Part shown: positions 50,734 through 59,673 of the stretch, in pieces
Position numbering within the stretch: position 1 is the first letter of the stretch
How the letters are laid out: each line of letters starts with the position of its first letter
DNA from: Lishizhenia sp965656535
GTDB lineage: Bacteria; Bacteroidota; Bacteroidia; Flavobacteriales_D; Crocinitomicaceae
Length of the DNA: 64,000 nucleotides
Reading direction: 5' to 3'
Assembly (NCBI GenBank): GCA_965656535.1
Contig: CBFHKX010000001.1
Coordinates: 372,001 to 436,000, forward strand
Translations under genes and position numbers: made by a program
The notes under the pieces: generated by a model
The model's database searches: none
Told to the model about the DNA's origin: nothing
The model's input: the letters and a program-made list of their open reading frames with translations, nothing else

Positions 50734-52935
50734 TTACTTAATACCGTATTGTCTCAGTTTTCTATTATCAATTACTTCAGCTTCTTCAACTAGAGCACTT
50801 TTATAACGATTTGCAGCTGTCGATTGTCCTTTTTGGGCAATTGAGGCTTTCTGTTCTGAAAAATCTGTTGTTTCTTCTGCAGGTTGTGTGCTGTCTACAC
50901 GAACAACAAATACGCCGTTACTTCCTACTATCGGTTTAGTTACTTGTCCTGCTTTTAGACCAGAGAATACTGCACCTACTAATTTAGGCTCTCTACCTAC
51001 ACCTGTAATATTTTGTGTACTAAAAGTAATGCCTTCGTTTAAGATTTCTTGTCCTAATTTTTCTGCGAGAACATCTAAATTTTGTGATTGGGCCATTTCT
51101 GCTTTCAGTATTTCTGCTTGCTTATCTTTTCTAGCATCTGCAATTATTCTATCGCTTAATAGTTCAAAAGAACCAGGACCTTCTTCTGTTTTACTTGCAT
51201 AATATGCAATAATTAGATTGTCTTGATCTACAATAGGGAATGGATTAACCAAACCAGGTTCATTTAAATCGTCATATGCTAGAGCTAGAATTTTACCTTC
51301 TGCAGCTTGGCTAAGTTGAGCAGCTTGAGGAGATTTATCTAATAAATTAGCAGTTCTGATTACGTATCCAGCTTCTCTTGCTAATGAGTCAAAAATTACT
51401 GATTTCTCTGCCATTCCTTTGCCATCAATTGCAGTGCTTAATTTCTCGATTAATTCACTTGCTTCAGCTTTTGCAACCGAAGTTGAACTTCTAGAAATAT
51501 CGATAGGTCTTTCAATTACTAACATAGAAGGCGCTGTTACTGTTCTTTTTCCTAACACTTCTACAATATGAATACCGTAGTTAGTTTGAACAGCTTCCAT
51601 TGAACCAATTGGCTGCTGAAAAGAAAAATCATTAAATGCAGGTACCATTACACCTTCATTGAAATATTTATACTCACCTCCATTTTGAACAGAACCAGGA
51701 TCTTCAGAGAAAGCGGTTACCATTTCTGTAAAATTATTGTTTGCTTTGATTACTGCGATAAGTGAATCTGCCTTGATTTTTGCTTTCGCAACTGCTACTG
51801 CGTCTGTTTCAGGCGCTTTAAGTAGGATATGACGAACATACGCTTGAGTTTTCGTATTCTTCGCTACAATTTTTCCAATTCCTTGTCCACCTGCTAATGT
51901 TAACGGACCAACCACGTCTCCTACTTTAGCAGAATCCATAGTTTCGACTAATTCTGCAGGATAAGTAAATCCTTGACCACCTCCGTAAGAGTCTGCTGGT
52001 AAGAATTCTTTAGGTGTATTTCCTTCTTTATTATTTGAATACTGCGCAACAAATAAAGAATCATTTTTGGTGTTTTGAAAACGTGTTTTCAACTTCATGA
52101 TTTTTGTCATTGCAGCTAAAGAATCATCTGCAGAAGCTGAAACGGGAATCGTGAAATACGAAACCTTTCTATTTGCTTGTTGCTTGTAGATTTCCTTGTT
52201 TTTGTTTTTGTCGTAATACGCTTTCGCTTCCGCATCTGTAACCTCTATATTTTCTGTTACTTCAGTAAAACGTTTAAAAAGTACAGAGATGTTTTTTGTT
52301 TCTTTGGTAGCTAAGTATTGGTCTTTCGCTTCTACAGTTGTTGCAAGAACTCCGGCTTTTATAAGTGCATTAAATTTCTCGTCTAAACGATTTAATTTCA
52401 CTTGCTCAATAAACGTAAGGTATCCTTCTGGATCTTGGTTTTGGTAAGCTTCTAGTTGTTGACGTGCTAATTCTGAAGAAAACTCTCCTGTGATAGAATC
52501 CTTAATTCCAGCTAAAAACGGAGATGGAGAAAAACCTTCTTCACCATATAAAATGTTTTCAAGTTCTATTTCATCTACGGTAAGTCCGAGCTTTTCAAAT
52601 TCTTTAATTGCGAGAGCGTTTCCAACTGCTGCGTTCCATGCTTGACTTTCAGCTGTTCTGTAGTCGTTGGCATCCAATTGTACATTTGGGTTTTGACCCT
52701 GTGCTTGTGCTTGTTGTTGCTTACGCTGAAATGCCTGTTGTAGCGCATTTTGTCTGTAGTTTTCTACTTGGTCTCTATCAATTTTTTCTCCGTTAACTGT
52801 ACCAATACCTACGGTATCTTCTTGTACAGATGGTCCAAATAATTGATCCCAAGGAATGATGAATGCTAACATTGCAACACCAATTACCACTAATAATAAC
52901 CAAGATTTCTCTCTTATTTTTCCTATTAAAGCCAT
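50734..52935 (-). CDS. Membrane-anchored peptidyl-prolyl isomerase (PpiD/SurA-like)
   Basis: This 733-aa protein has an N-terminal membrane anchor (about 11-28, SWLLLVVIGVAMLAFIIPW), a SurA-N-like chaperone domain, a parvulin domain in the middle (about 360-460: YVRHILLK ... FSEDPGSVQNGGEYKYFNEG ... YGIHIVEVLGKR), and a second less clear parvulin-like region at the end. A Gln-rich stretch (QAFQRKQQQAQAQGQ) sits near residue 50. It probably helps fold envelope proteins in the periplasm. It is downstream of the CBS/CNNM gene with a 119-bp gap. Confidence 0.88.
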   Translation of the reverse strand: MALIGKIREKSWLLLVVIGVAMLAFIIPWDQLFGPSVQEDTVGIGTVNGEKIDRDQVENYRQNALQQAFQRKQQQAQAQGQNPNVQLDANDYRTAESQAWNAAVGNALAIKEFEKLGLTVDEIELENILYGEEGFSPSPFLAGIKDSITGEFSSELARQQLEAYQNQDPEGYLTFIEQVKLNRLDEKFNALIKAGVLATTVEAKDQYLATKETKNISVLFKRFTEVTENIEVTDAEAKAYYDKNKNKEIYKQQANRKVSYFTIPVSASADDSLAAMTKIMKLKTRFQNTKNDSLFVAQYSNNKEGNTPKEFLPADSYGGGQGFTYPAELVETMDSAKVGDVVGPLTLAGGQGIGKIVAKNTKTQAYVRHILLKAPETDAVAVAKAKIKADSLIAVIKANNNFTEMVTAFSEDPGSVQNGGEYKYFNEGVMVPAFNDFSFQQPIGSMEAVQTNYGIHIVEVLGKRTVTAPSMLVIERPIDISRSSTSVAKAEASELIEKLSTAIDGKGMAEKSVIFDSLAREAGYVIRTANLLDKSPQAAQLSQAAEGKILALAYDDLNEPGLVNPFPIVDQDNLIIAYYASKTEEGPGSFELLSDRIIADARKDKQAEILKAEMAQSQNLDVLAEKLGQEILNEGITFSTQNITGVGREPKLVGAVFSGLKAGQVTKPIVGSNGVFVVRVDSTQPAEETTDFSEQKASIAQKGQSTAANRYKSALVEEAEVIDNRKLRQYGIK

Positions 52936-53054
52936 GTTTCGTTATTCTATAAGGGTGCGAATATAACGATATCGGTTTATATATAAAAGCGTGTTTTGAT
53001 GTATTTTATCTAAAGCTGAGAAGCAGTTCTATTTTCTTTTAGAAAACGGCGCTT

Positions 53055-54308
53055 TTAGTCTATAATTTTTAGTTGAATAATATCTATTCTTCTGTCAGAA
53101 ACCTCTTCAACTGTCAGGGTGTATTTATCTAGTTCTAGAATAAATCCTTCTTCTGGTATAGATGCGGTATGGTTAAGAATTAATCCACCAAGCGTTTCAT
53201 ATTCGGATGATTCTTCCAATTCTAATTCATATTGAGCGTTGATATAATCAATATCCTGCCTTGCAGAAAAACGAAATGTAGTTTCGTCGATTTGTTCTTC
53301 TAAGATATCTTCGGCATCGTGTTCGTCTTCAATATCTCCAAAAATTTCTTCAATTACATCCTCTATTGTAACTAATCCACTAGTTCCGCCGTATTCATCC
53401 ACTACAACGGCGATGTTTCCGTTTTGTTTTGTGAATAATTCAAGTAATTCTTTACCAGGAATTGCTTCTGGAACAAAACCAATTGGAATAAGAATTTCTT
53501 TGATTCGAGCGGGATTTTTAAACAGTTCAAAACTGTGTGTATAACCGATAATATTATCAATGGTATCTCTATAGATTAATATTTTGGATAATCCGGTTTC
53601 AATAAAAACTGCCTTTAGTTTTTCAATATCTTCATCAATGTTTAGCGCAATAATTTCTGTACGTGGAATCATACAGTCTCTTGCTTTAACATTTCCAAAG
53701 TCGAGTGCGTTTTGCAGTATTTGCATTTCATTACCCAAGTCGGCTTCGTCTTCCATACGATCGTTTAAATCGCGTACATAATGGTCTAGATCTACTTTAG
53801 AAAAAGCATTTTCACTGTTTTTTGTATTCACATTAAACAAGCGCAAGAGTCCATTACTTAAAAACATGGTAATTTGAGTAGGAATAAATAATGCGTAATA
53901 AATTACGACTAATGGAAACGCACTTATTTTTAAAATTCTATTCGGATTAATTTGAAAAATAGCTTTGGGTAAAAACTCAGCAGTTACTAATATCAAGAGT
54001 GTAGAAACAACAGTTTGTACAAGTAAAACTGTACCGTCTGGTATATAGTCTTTAATTAATGGTTCTAACAACTTTGCCATTTGTATACCATAAATTACTA
54101 GGGCAATGTTATTTCCTAGTAGCATGGTAGCAATAAAATTAGCGTCGTATTTTACAAAACGGCCAAGAATTTTACCGCTAACATTTCCTTTCTTTTTGTC
54201 TAGCTCAATTTTTAGACGATTGGCAGATACAAAAGCGATCTCCATTCCGGAAAAGAATGCAGAAGCGATTAAAGTACACAGTATGATTATAAAAAGTGAG
54301 GACTCCAT
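53055..54308 (-). CDS. CNNM/CBS-domain membrane protein (CorC/HlyC family)
   Basis: This 417-aa protein has a CNNM/DUF21 membrane domain (about 1-175, four helices, SAFFSGMEIAFVSANRLKIE at the start), a CBS pair (about 200-325, with ARDCMIPRTEI and VVVDEYGGTSGLVTIEDVIEEIFGDI), and a C-terminal CorC/transporter-associated domain (about 340-417). The family is linked to Mg/Co efflux and, in gliding bacteria, GldE is a relative. The gldE neighbours gldD and ssb are absent here, so I keep the general name. Confidence 0.88.
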   Translation of the reverse strand: MESSLFIIILCTLIASAFFSGMEIAFVSANRLKIELDKKKGNVSGKILGRFVKYDANFIATMLLGNNIALVIYGIQMAKLLEPLIKDYIPDGTVLLVQTVVSTLLILVTAEFLPKAIFQINPNRILKISAFPLVVIYYALFIPTQITMFLSNGLLRLFNVNTKNSENAFSKVDLDHYVRDLNDRMEDEADLGNEMQILQNALDFGNVKARDCMIPRTEIIALNIDEDIEKLKAVFIETGLSKILIYRDTIDNIIGYTHSFELFKNPARIKEILIPIGFVPEAIPGKELLELFTKQNGNIAVVVDEYGGTSGLVTIEDVIEEIFGDIEDEHDAEDILEEQIDETTFRFSARQDIDYINAQYELELEESSEYETLGGLILNHTASIPEEGFILELDKYTLTVEEVSDRRIDIIQLKIID

Positions 54309-54366
54309 ATATTTCTAGTCTCGAATGTAAGAAATAGTATTAGAATTTCTCATCTCAAAAGGTGGT

Positions 54367-55650
54367 TTATTTTTCTTTTTTTAAGTCAAAACCAATGTCT
54401 TTTCTATAAAACGCCTTGTCGAACTCTATTTTTTCAATGTTTGCATAAGACTTTTGAAGTGCACTCTCCAAGTCTTTTCCATAAGAGGTTACAGCAAGTA
54501 CCCTTCCTCCGGCAGTTATAATAGCAGGACCGTCGGCTTTTGTTCCGGCATGAAAAATAAGACTATCGTTAATACCATTTAAACCGTAGATTGCTTTACC
54601 TTTTTCATAGCTTTCAGGATATCCACCTGATACCATCATCACAGTAGTAGCGGATCTCGGATCAATTTCTACATCTCTTTCAGATAAAGTTCCCGTTCCT
54701 ATTCCTTCAAAAAGATCTAATAAGTCTGATTTTAATCGTGGTAAAACAACCTCTGTTTCAGGGTCTCCCATTCTACAATTATATTCAATTACAAATGGTT
54801 CACCTTTTACATTGATAATTCCAATAAATATAAATCCTTTGTATTCTATATTGTCTGCTTTTAAACCTTTAATTGTTGGAATAATGATTTGGTTTAGCAC
54901 TTTATCTGAGAAACCAGATGCAGCAAATGGCACTGGAGAAACAGCACCCATTCCGCCTGTATTTAATCCTGTATCGCCTTCTCCAATTCTCTTATAGTCT
55001 TTTGCTTCAGGTAGTACTTTGTATCCGTCTCCGTCAGTTAAGACGAAGGTAGACATCTCAATTCCTTTCAAGAATTCTTCAATTACAACTCTAGAACTTG
55101 CGTCGCCGAATTTAGCATCAGAAAGCATGTTTTTAAGTTCTACTTTTGCTTCTTCTAAAGTAGGTAAAATTAAAACACCTTTACCTGCAGCTAAGCCATC
55201 TGCTTTAAGTACATAAGGAGCTTTCAATGTTTCTAAAAAAGTGTATCCTTCTTGTAGTGTATCTTTTGTAAATGTTTTATATTTTGCTGTAGGTATGTTG
55301 TGTCGCATCATAAATGCTTTGGCAAAATCTTTAGAACCTTCTAACTGCGCTGCAGCTTTATTTGGGCCAATCACATAAATACCTTTAAGTTGTTCATCAG
55401 CCAAAAAGAAATCTGCTATTCCTTGTACTAATGGGTCTTCTGGACCAACAACTACCATGTTGATCGTGTTTTCGAGCACAAAAGTTTTAATGCTTTCAAA
55501 ATCGGTAACAGATAAATTTACATTTGTACCATGGTTGCGTGTTCCTGCATTACCGGGTGCAATATATAATTCTTCTAGATGACTACTCTGTGCAATTTTC
55601 CATGCAAAAGCATGCTCTCTACCTCCAGATCCTAAAATTAAAACTCTCAT
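54367..55650 (-). CDS. purD: Phosphoribosylamine-glycine ligase
   Basis: PurD is the second step of purine synthesis (ATP-grasp ligase). The 427-aa protein has the N-terminal VLILGSGGREHAFAWK, the ATP-grasp segment APYVLKADGLAAGKGV, and EYNCRMGDPETE. I start at 55650 (MRVLILGSGG) because the codons before it add only a TTG-initiated tripeptide and the -7 element lies 26 bp upstream. Length is normal. Confidence 0.95.
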   Translation of the reverse strand: MRVLILGSGGREHAFAWKIAQSSHLEELYIAPGNAGTRNHGTNVNLSVTDFESIKTFVLENTINMVVVGPEDPLVQGIADFFLADEQLKGIYVIGPNKAAAQLEGSKDFAKAFMMRHNIPTAKYKTFTKDTLQEGYTFLETLKAPYVLKADGLAAGKGVLILPTLEEAKVELKNMLSDAKFGDASSRVVIEEFLKGIEMSTFVLTDGDGYKVLPEAKDYKRIGEGDTGLNTGGMGAVSPVPFAASGFSDKVLNQIIIPTIKGLKADNIEYKGFIFIGIINVKGEPFVIEYNCRMGDPETEVVLPRLKSDLLDLFEGIGTGTLSERDVEIDPRSATTVMMVSGGYPESYEKGKAIYGLNGINDSLIFHAGTKADGPAIITAGGRVLAVTSYGKDLESALQKSYANIEKIEFDKAFYRKDIGFDLKKEK

Positions 55651-55676
55651 TAAAAACAACTTTGTAATGTATGGTG

Positions 55677-55684
55677 CAAAATTA
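55677..55684 (-). promoter_or_regulatory. -7 promoter element for purD
   Basis: Minus-strand TAATTTTG matches TAnnTTTG, 26 bp before the ATG at 55650. Confidence 0.5.
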
Positions 55685-55897
55685 CATAATCTTACTACGT
55701 TTTAGTCTAAAAACTTTCAAACTTATACCAAACTTTTAAACTGTTTTTTATTGCCTACTTAATAAAGATTAATTTATTTATGTGTACGCTGATTGCTAAA
55801 ACTTTAATTACAGGGTAGAACTTGACTCTAGATTTACTCTGTTAAATGCTAATTTCGGTAATACTAAAAGGGAAGAAAAGTCAATTATTGTCTAGTC

Positions 55898-55932
55898 ACT
55901 GATAAGTCATTTCAGCTGAGCTATTTATCAGT
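55898..55932. promoter_or_regulatory. Inverted repeat upstream of tryptophan dioxygenase
   Basis: Perfect 8-bp arms ACTGATAA/TTATCAGT with 19 bp between them, the centre containing the palindrome CAGCTG. No T-run follows. It may be an operator, about 115 bp before the promoter. Confidence 0.3.
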
Positions 55933-56048
55933 AAAAGGTTTTACTAATATCTTTAGTGTTTTAATTATGTAGAGGATTGATTTAAGAGCAGTAACGAGGA
56001 GTACTTTCTGAATTATCAATAATTTGTTTATAAAAATAGTTGTTTTTA

Positions 56049-56079
56049 TTGAGCCTAGAAGCAATAAGCTTTAAATTTG
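56049..56079 (+). promoter_or_regulatory. Promoter of the tryptophan dioxygenase operon
   Basis: TTG at 56049-56051 and TAAATTTG at 56072-56079 are separated by 20 bp, matching the -33/-7 layout of Bacteroidota promoters; the leader would be about 12-17 nt. This is the best complete promoter in the window. Confidence 0.6.
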
Positions 56080-56096
56080 CTGTATAAGCTAAGCAT

Positions 56097-57053
56097 ATGG
56101 AGATTACAGACGAAATAAAAGAGAAGCTACAACTATTGAATGATAAATATTCTGCACTTGGTCAGGATTTAAATTCGTATTTAGATGGATTGTTATATGC
56201 AGATACGGTTAAGTATTGGGATTATATTCAAGTAGATACCTTGTTGAGTCTTCAAAAACCGAGAACCTCTTTTCCTGACGAGGTAATTTTCATAATGTAT
56301 CATCAGATTACAGAGTTGTATTTTAAATTGGCTTTACGTGAATTTGAACAAATAGGAAATGAAAAAGATATTTCTGGAGATTTTTTCTTAGCGCGTGTAG
56401 CTAGAATTAACCGTTACTTCGAGTCACTTACGAAGTCGTTTGAAATTATGGTTCAAGGAATGGAAAAAGAACAATTCTTAAAATTTAGAATGTCTCTTTT
56501 ACCGGCAAGTGGTTTTCAATCTGCACAATACAGATTAATAGAGATGGCGTCCACCGACTTTATTAATCTAGTGCATAAAGATGTCCGTTCTAACTATGAT
56601 GGTTCTGAACATATTGAAACACTTTTTGAGCATATTTATTGGAAAGAAGGAGCTACAGAGCTTGCTTCAGGTAAAAAGACGCTCACATTAATTGAGTTTG
56701 AAAATAGGTATAAAGATGAATTTATTGCTTTTGCCAAAGACGTGAAGAAAACCAATTTATGGCGTATTTTTTCTCGTTTAGACCCTGCAGATCAGAAGAG
56801 ACCAGAGATTATACGAGCAATGAAACTAAATGATGTTAATGTAAACATCAATTGGCCGTTAATGCATTATAAAAGCGCAGTGAAATATTTGCATATGGCA
56901 CCAGAAGATATTGCTGCAACTGGCGGTACAAACTGGCAAAAATATCTACCTCCAAGATTCCAAAAAAGAATATTCTACCCAGAACTATGGAGTGAGAAAG
57001 AGATGAATGAATGGGGAAAATCGTGGGTAGAAGAAGTATTGGCAAATGGTTAG
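56097..57053 (+). CDS. kynA: Tryptophan 2,3-dioxygenase
   Basis: This heme enzyme opens the indole ring of L-tryptophan to N-formylkynurenine, the entry to the kynurenine path. The 318-aa protein has EVIFIMYHQITELYFKLAL near the N-terminus, MSLLPASGFQSAQYRLIE, and the substrate loop ATGGTNWQKYLPPR. Key heme-side residues are present, and size fits the family. It overlaps the M23 peptidase gene by 8 bp. It is about 50 kb from kynU and kmo. Confidence 0.95.
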   Translation: MEITDEIKEKLQLLNDKYSALGQDLNSYLDGLLYADTVKYWDYIQVDTLLSLQKPRTSFPDEVIFIMYHQITELYFKLALREFEQIGNEKDISGDFFLARVARINRYFESLTKSFEIMVQGMEKEQFLKFRMSLLPASGFQSAQYRLIEMASTDFINLVHKDVRSNYDGSEHIETLFEHIYWKEGATELASGKKTLTLIEFENRYKDEFIAFAKDVKKTNLWRIFSRLDPADQKRPEIIRAMKLNDVNVNINWPLMHYKSAVKYLHMAPEDIAATGGTNWQKYLPPRFQKRIFYPELWSEKEMNEWGKSWVEEVLANG

Positions 57054-58368
57054 GATAGGTTTATTTTTTTTAGGGTTAGTAGTTTTTCTTGTTGGATGTA
57101 AAGCAGAGAATAAAGCGGAAAACATAAAGGTTGACCAGCATAAAGACACGCTTCAAATAGTAGAGCCAGTTTATTTATATGGATACAACGTAGAAGACTA
57201 CGATGTTTATTTTGATACGGTAAGAGAAGGCTGGACAATGAGTCATATGCTAGTACCTTACAATGTAAACCAGCTAGATATAAATACAGCAGCAATTATT
57301 GCAGCAGATAGTATAAACCAGTTGAACTATGTAAAAGTTGGAAAGCCTTTTGCAGTTTTTGTGAAAAAGGGTGATAGTTTAAAAACGGCACAACACGTAG
57401 TATATGATGCAAGTATAGAAGACTATTATGTTTTTTCGTTTATAGATTCTGTTCAAGTAAACAAAGTAACACGAGAAATCGCTGTTGAAACGAAAACATT
57501 AACAGGAGAAATTATCCAAAACAGTAATTTGACATTAGCAATTAACCAACAAATTCAAGATTTTACAACAACTGCTGCCCTCGCAGAAGGGTTTGAAAAT
57601 ATTTTTGCTTGGAGTATAGATTTTTTCAAATTACAAGCAGGAGATCAATTTAAGGTGATTTACGAGCAAAAAAGTATAGAAAATCAACCTTACGGAATAG
57701 GAGAGATTAAAGGAATATGGTTCAATCATAACAACGATGCGAAATATGCATTTCTTTATACCACAGACTCTACTAGCAATACCAAGGGATATTACGACGA
57801 GGAAGGAAAAGAAATGAAACGACCTTTTCTAATGTCGCCCGTAAAATTTGCGCGTATGACTTCTGCATATAATTTGAAACGGTTTCATCCCATATATAAG
57901 AGAACTAAACCGCACAAGGGTACAGACTATGCAGCTCCTACCGGAACACCAATTTTAGCAACCGCCGATGGAAGCGTAACAAAAGCAACCCGTAGCGGTG
58001 GGAATGGAATTTATGTGAAATTAAGGCACAATGCTACTTACGAAACACAGTACTTGCACATGTCTAAAATTGCAGATGGTATACGCCCTGGAAAACGCGT
58101 AAAACAAGGAGATATAATTGGTTATGTGGGTAGTACAGGCGCTGCAACTGGTCCGCATGTATGTTACAGATTTTGGAAAAACGGGAAGCAAGTAGACCAC
58201 AGAGCAGAGAAATTTCCGGCATCGTTACCCATGAAGAAAGAATTAATACCGTCTTATCTTTCTTACATAGAACCTTTGAAAGAAGAGATAGATGCGCTTC
58301 AAATTATACCATATGCTGCATCTCCAGAAAATCAAGAACTAGTAGATACGATTGAAATTATTGATTAA
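57046..58368 (+). CDS. M23-family metallopeptidase lipoprotein
   Basis: This 440-aa protein has a lipobox (FLVGC, Cys18), a central domain of about 250 residues, and an M23 (LytM) domain (about 280-385) with the zinc ligands in HKGTDYAAP, YLHMS and GPHVCYR. All three ligand sites are intact, so it should be an active peptidoglycan endopeptidase. Its start overlaps the tryptophan dioxygenase end by 8 bp, an odd pairing of amino-acid catabolism with wall remodelling. Confidence 0.9.
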   Translation: MVRIGLFFLGLVVFLVGCKAENKAENIKVDQHKDTLQIVEPVYLYGYNVEDYDVYFDTVREGWTMSHMLVPYNVNQLDINTAAIIAADSINQLNYVKVGKPFAVFVKKGDSLKTAQHVVYDASIEDYYVFSFIDSVQVNKVTREIAVETKTLTGEIIQNSNLTLAINQQIQDFTTTAALAEGFENIFAWSIDFFKLQAGDQFKVIYEQKSIENQPYGIGEIKGIWFNHNNDAKYAFLYTTDSTSNTKGYYDEEGKEMKRPFLMSPVKFARMTSAYNLKRFHPIYKRTKPHKGTDYAAPTGTPILATADGSVTKATRSGGNGIYVKLRHNATYETQYLHMSKIADGIRPGKRVKQGDIIGYVGSTGAATGPHVCYRFWKNGKQVDHRAEKFPASLPMKKELIPSYLSYIEPLKEEIDALQIIPYAASPENQELVDTIEIID

Positions 58369-58393
58369 TAATTTTTAGATTAAAGATGTATTG

Positions 58394-58436
58394 AAAAACA
58401 AAGAGCACCAATTTCTTAGCGCTCTTTTTGTTTTTT
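58394..58436. terminator. Bidirectional terminator after the M23 gene
   Basis: AAAACAAAGAGC pairs imperfectly with GCTCTTTTTGTTTT, followed by T residues; the A-rich left arm would also serve the convergent minus-strand gene. Confidence 0.75.
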
Positions 58437-58451
58437 GATGATTTAAAAGGC

Positions 58452-59123
58452 TCACTCCTTCACAAGTTTCTTGGTTATAACCCTATTATCATAACGCACA
58501 TCTATAAAATACACTCCAGCTGCCAAGTGAGAAATGGGTATATTTTCTGTCTCTTTTTGATTTAAAACGCTTGTACCATCCATAGCTTTAATTGCTATAG
58601 ACTCAATTAACGAAGTATTGTTGGCCTTAATATTTAGGTGCGAACTTGCCGGGTTGGGATAGATATTAATATCTACATTACGATTAAAATCTAGTGATGC
58701 AAACTGAGGTAATAACTCAATTGTATCTGTATCTAACGCTGTGAAATAGTCTCTATAAATACAGTTTATAGTGTCAACAGTATTGGTGTCTAAAAAAGTA
58801 TTCATCACAACATAATCAATGTTAAATGAAGAGAGTAAATATCGTTGGTAGTCATATTCAAATAGCCATTCAAAATAATAACAATCCTTCATATATATAT
58901 TAATCTCGGCATAATCAGAATAATGAACAACATCGGTTCTTATGTGTGGTTCAAATGCAGGTTTATGAGAAGATAAAACTGCCTTTATTAAAGGAGAAGG
59001 AATCGATAAATCATAATCCATCGAAACAATCTTTAAAATATGCTCGCTCCCAGAAACAACTGGTATTTGAGCTTTAGAAGATATACTTATTGAGATAATT
59101 AAGATACAGAGTAAGTTTTTCAT
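58452..59123 (-). CDS. Secreted protein with T9SS type A sorting domain
   Basis: I place the start at 59123 (signal peptide MKNLLCILIISISISSKAQ), not at 59165. The 223-aa protein has a novel first part rich in Tyr/Asp (DYAEINIYMKDCYYFEWLFEYDYQRYLL) and a C-terminal type A sorting domain (about 150-223: INIYPNPASSHLNIKA ... AAGVYFIDVRYD, ending KLVKE). No known catalytic domain is recognised. Confidence 0.8.
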   Translation of the reverse strand: MKNLLCILIISISISSKAQIPVVSGSEHILKIVSMDYDLSIPSPLIKAVLSSHKPAFEPHIRTDVVHYSDYAEINIYMKDCYYFEWLFEYDYQRYLLSSFNIDYVVMNTFLDTNTVDTINCIYRDYFTALDTDTIELLPQFASLDFNRNVDINIYPNPASSHLNIKANNTSLIESIAIKAMDGTSVLNQKETENIPISHLAAGVYFIDVRYDNRVITKKLVKE

Positions 59124-59673
59124 CGTATTAGTTTTTAAATATTGTTTTAGCATCTTGAACAACATTGTTTGTGATTAATAATACATGCTAAAACCTAGAT
59201 GTTAGTGCGTTTAAATTACGTTTATAAGTCCAGAATCAATTACAAGGTAAGAATTTATTTTCTATTGACTGAAACAAAATTGTAGACTATAAACAACGCA
59301 AAAAATGAATTAAATTTTCTCATAATGGATTGATTTTAATCTCAAACTTAAACTAAAGCAAATGTATTTTAGAAAAAATTGAACAGTATGTATTGCGTTT
59401 TTTAAATTGACCTGAGACTTATTTACAATGAGAAATACCCTAGACTACCACCGGCTCTAGTAGACAATTGTGTACTGTTTAAAAATAAGTTTATCACTCC
59501 TTTTACCCAAATAGTTATTAGCTCTACACATCAAGGAAGAAAAAGCGATAGCTTTTGAAGACCAAACGTTAGAGCAGGGAAAAAGCGATAGCTTTTGAAG
59601 ACCAAACGTTAGAGCAGGGAAAAAGCGATAGCCCTTGAACACCAAAGGTTAGTGCATGAAAAAGCACAAAAAA
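59124..59673. other. AT-rich intergenic region with a tandem repeat
   Basis: This 550-bp stretch has no supported gene. It ends in the 40-bp tandem repeat described separately. A 62-codon minus-strand frame across the repeat (59457-59645) is just the translation of the repeat unit. Confidence 0.5.
59541..59660. repeat. Three-copy 40-bp tandem repeat
   Basis: Units at 59541-59580 and 59581-59620 are identical over 40 bp (each begins AAAAGCGATAGCTTTTGAAG), and a third unit at 59621-59660 is diverged. The start of a fourth (AAAGC) follows. The units abut without spacers. Confidence 0.95.

Larger units (their letters stand above)
55651..56096. other. Divergent intergenic region between purD and tryptophan dioxygenase
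   Basis: This 446-bp AT-rich stretch holds the purD -7 element, the tryptophan dioxygenase promoter, and an 8-bp inverted repeat (55898-55932). I see no gene in it. Confidence 0.5.

Noticed and set aside
53055..54308. gldE assignment
   Set aside because: The family is right, but the usual neighbours gldD and ssb are absent, so only the general CorC/CNNM call is kept.
59541..59660. CRISPR array
   Set aside because: The repeats abut with a 40-bp period and have no spacers, and no cas genes are in the window.
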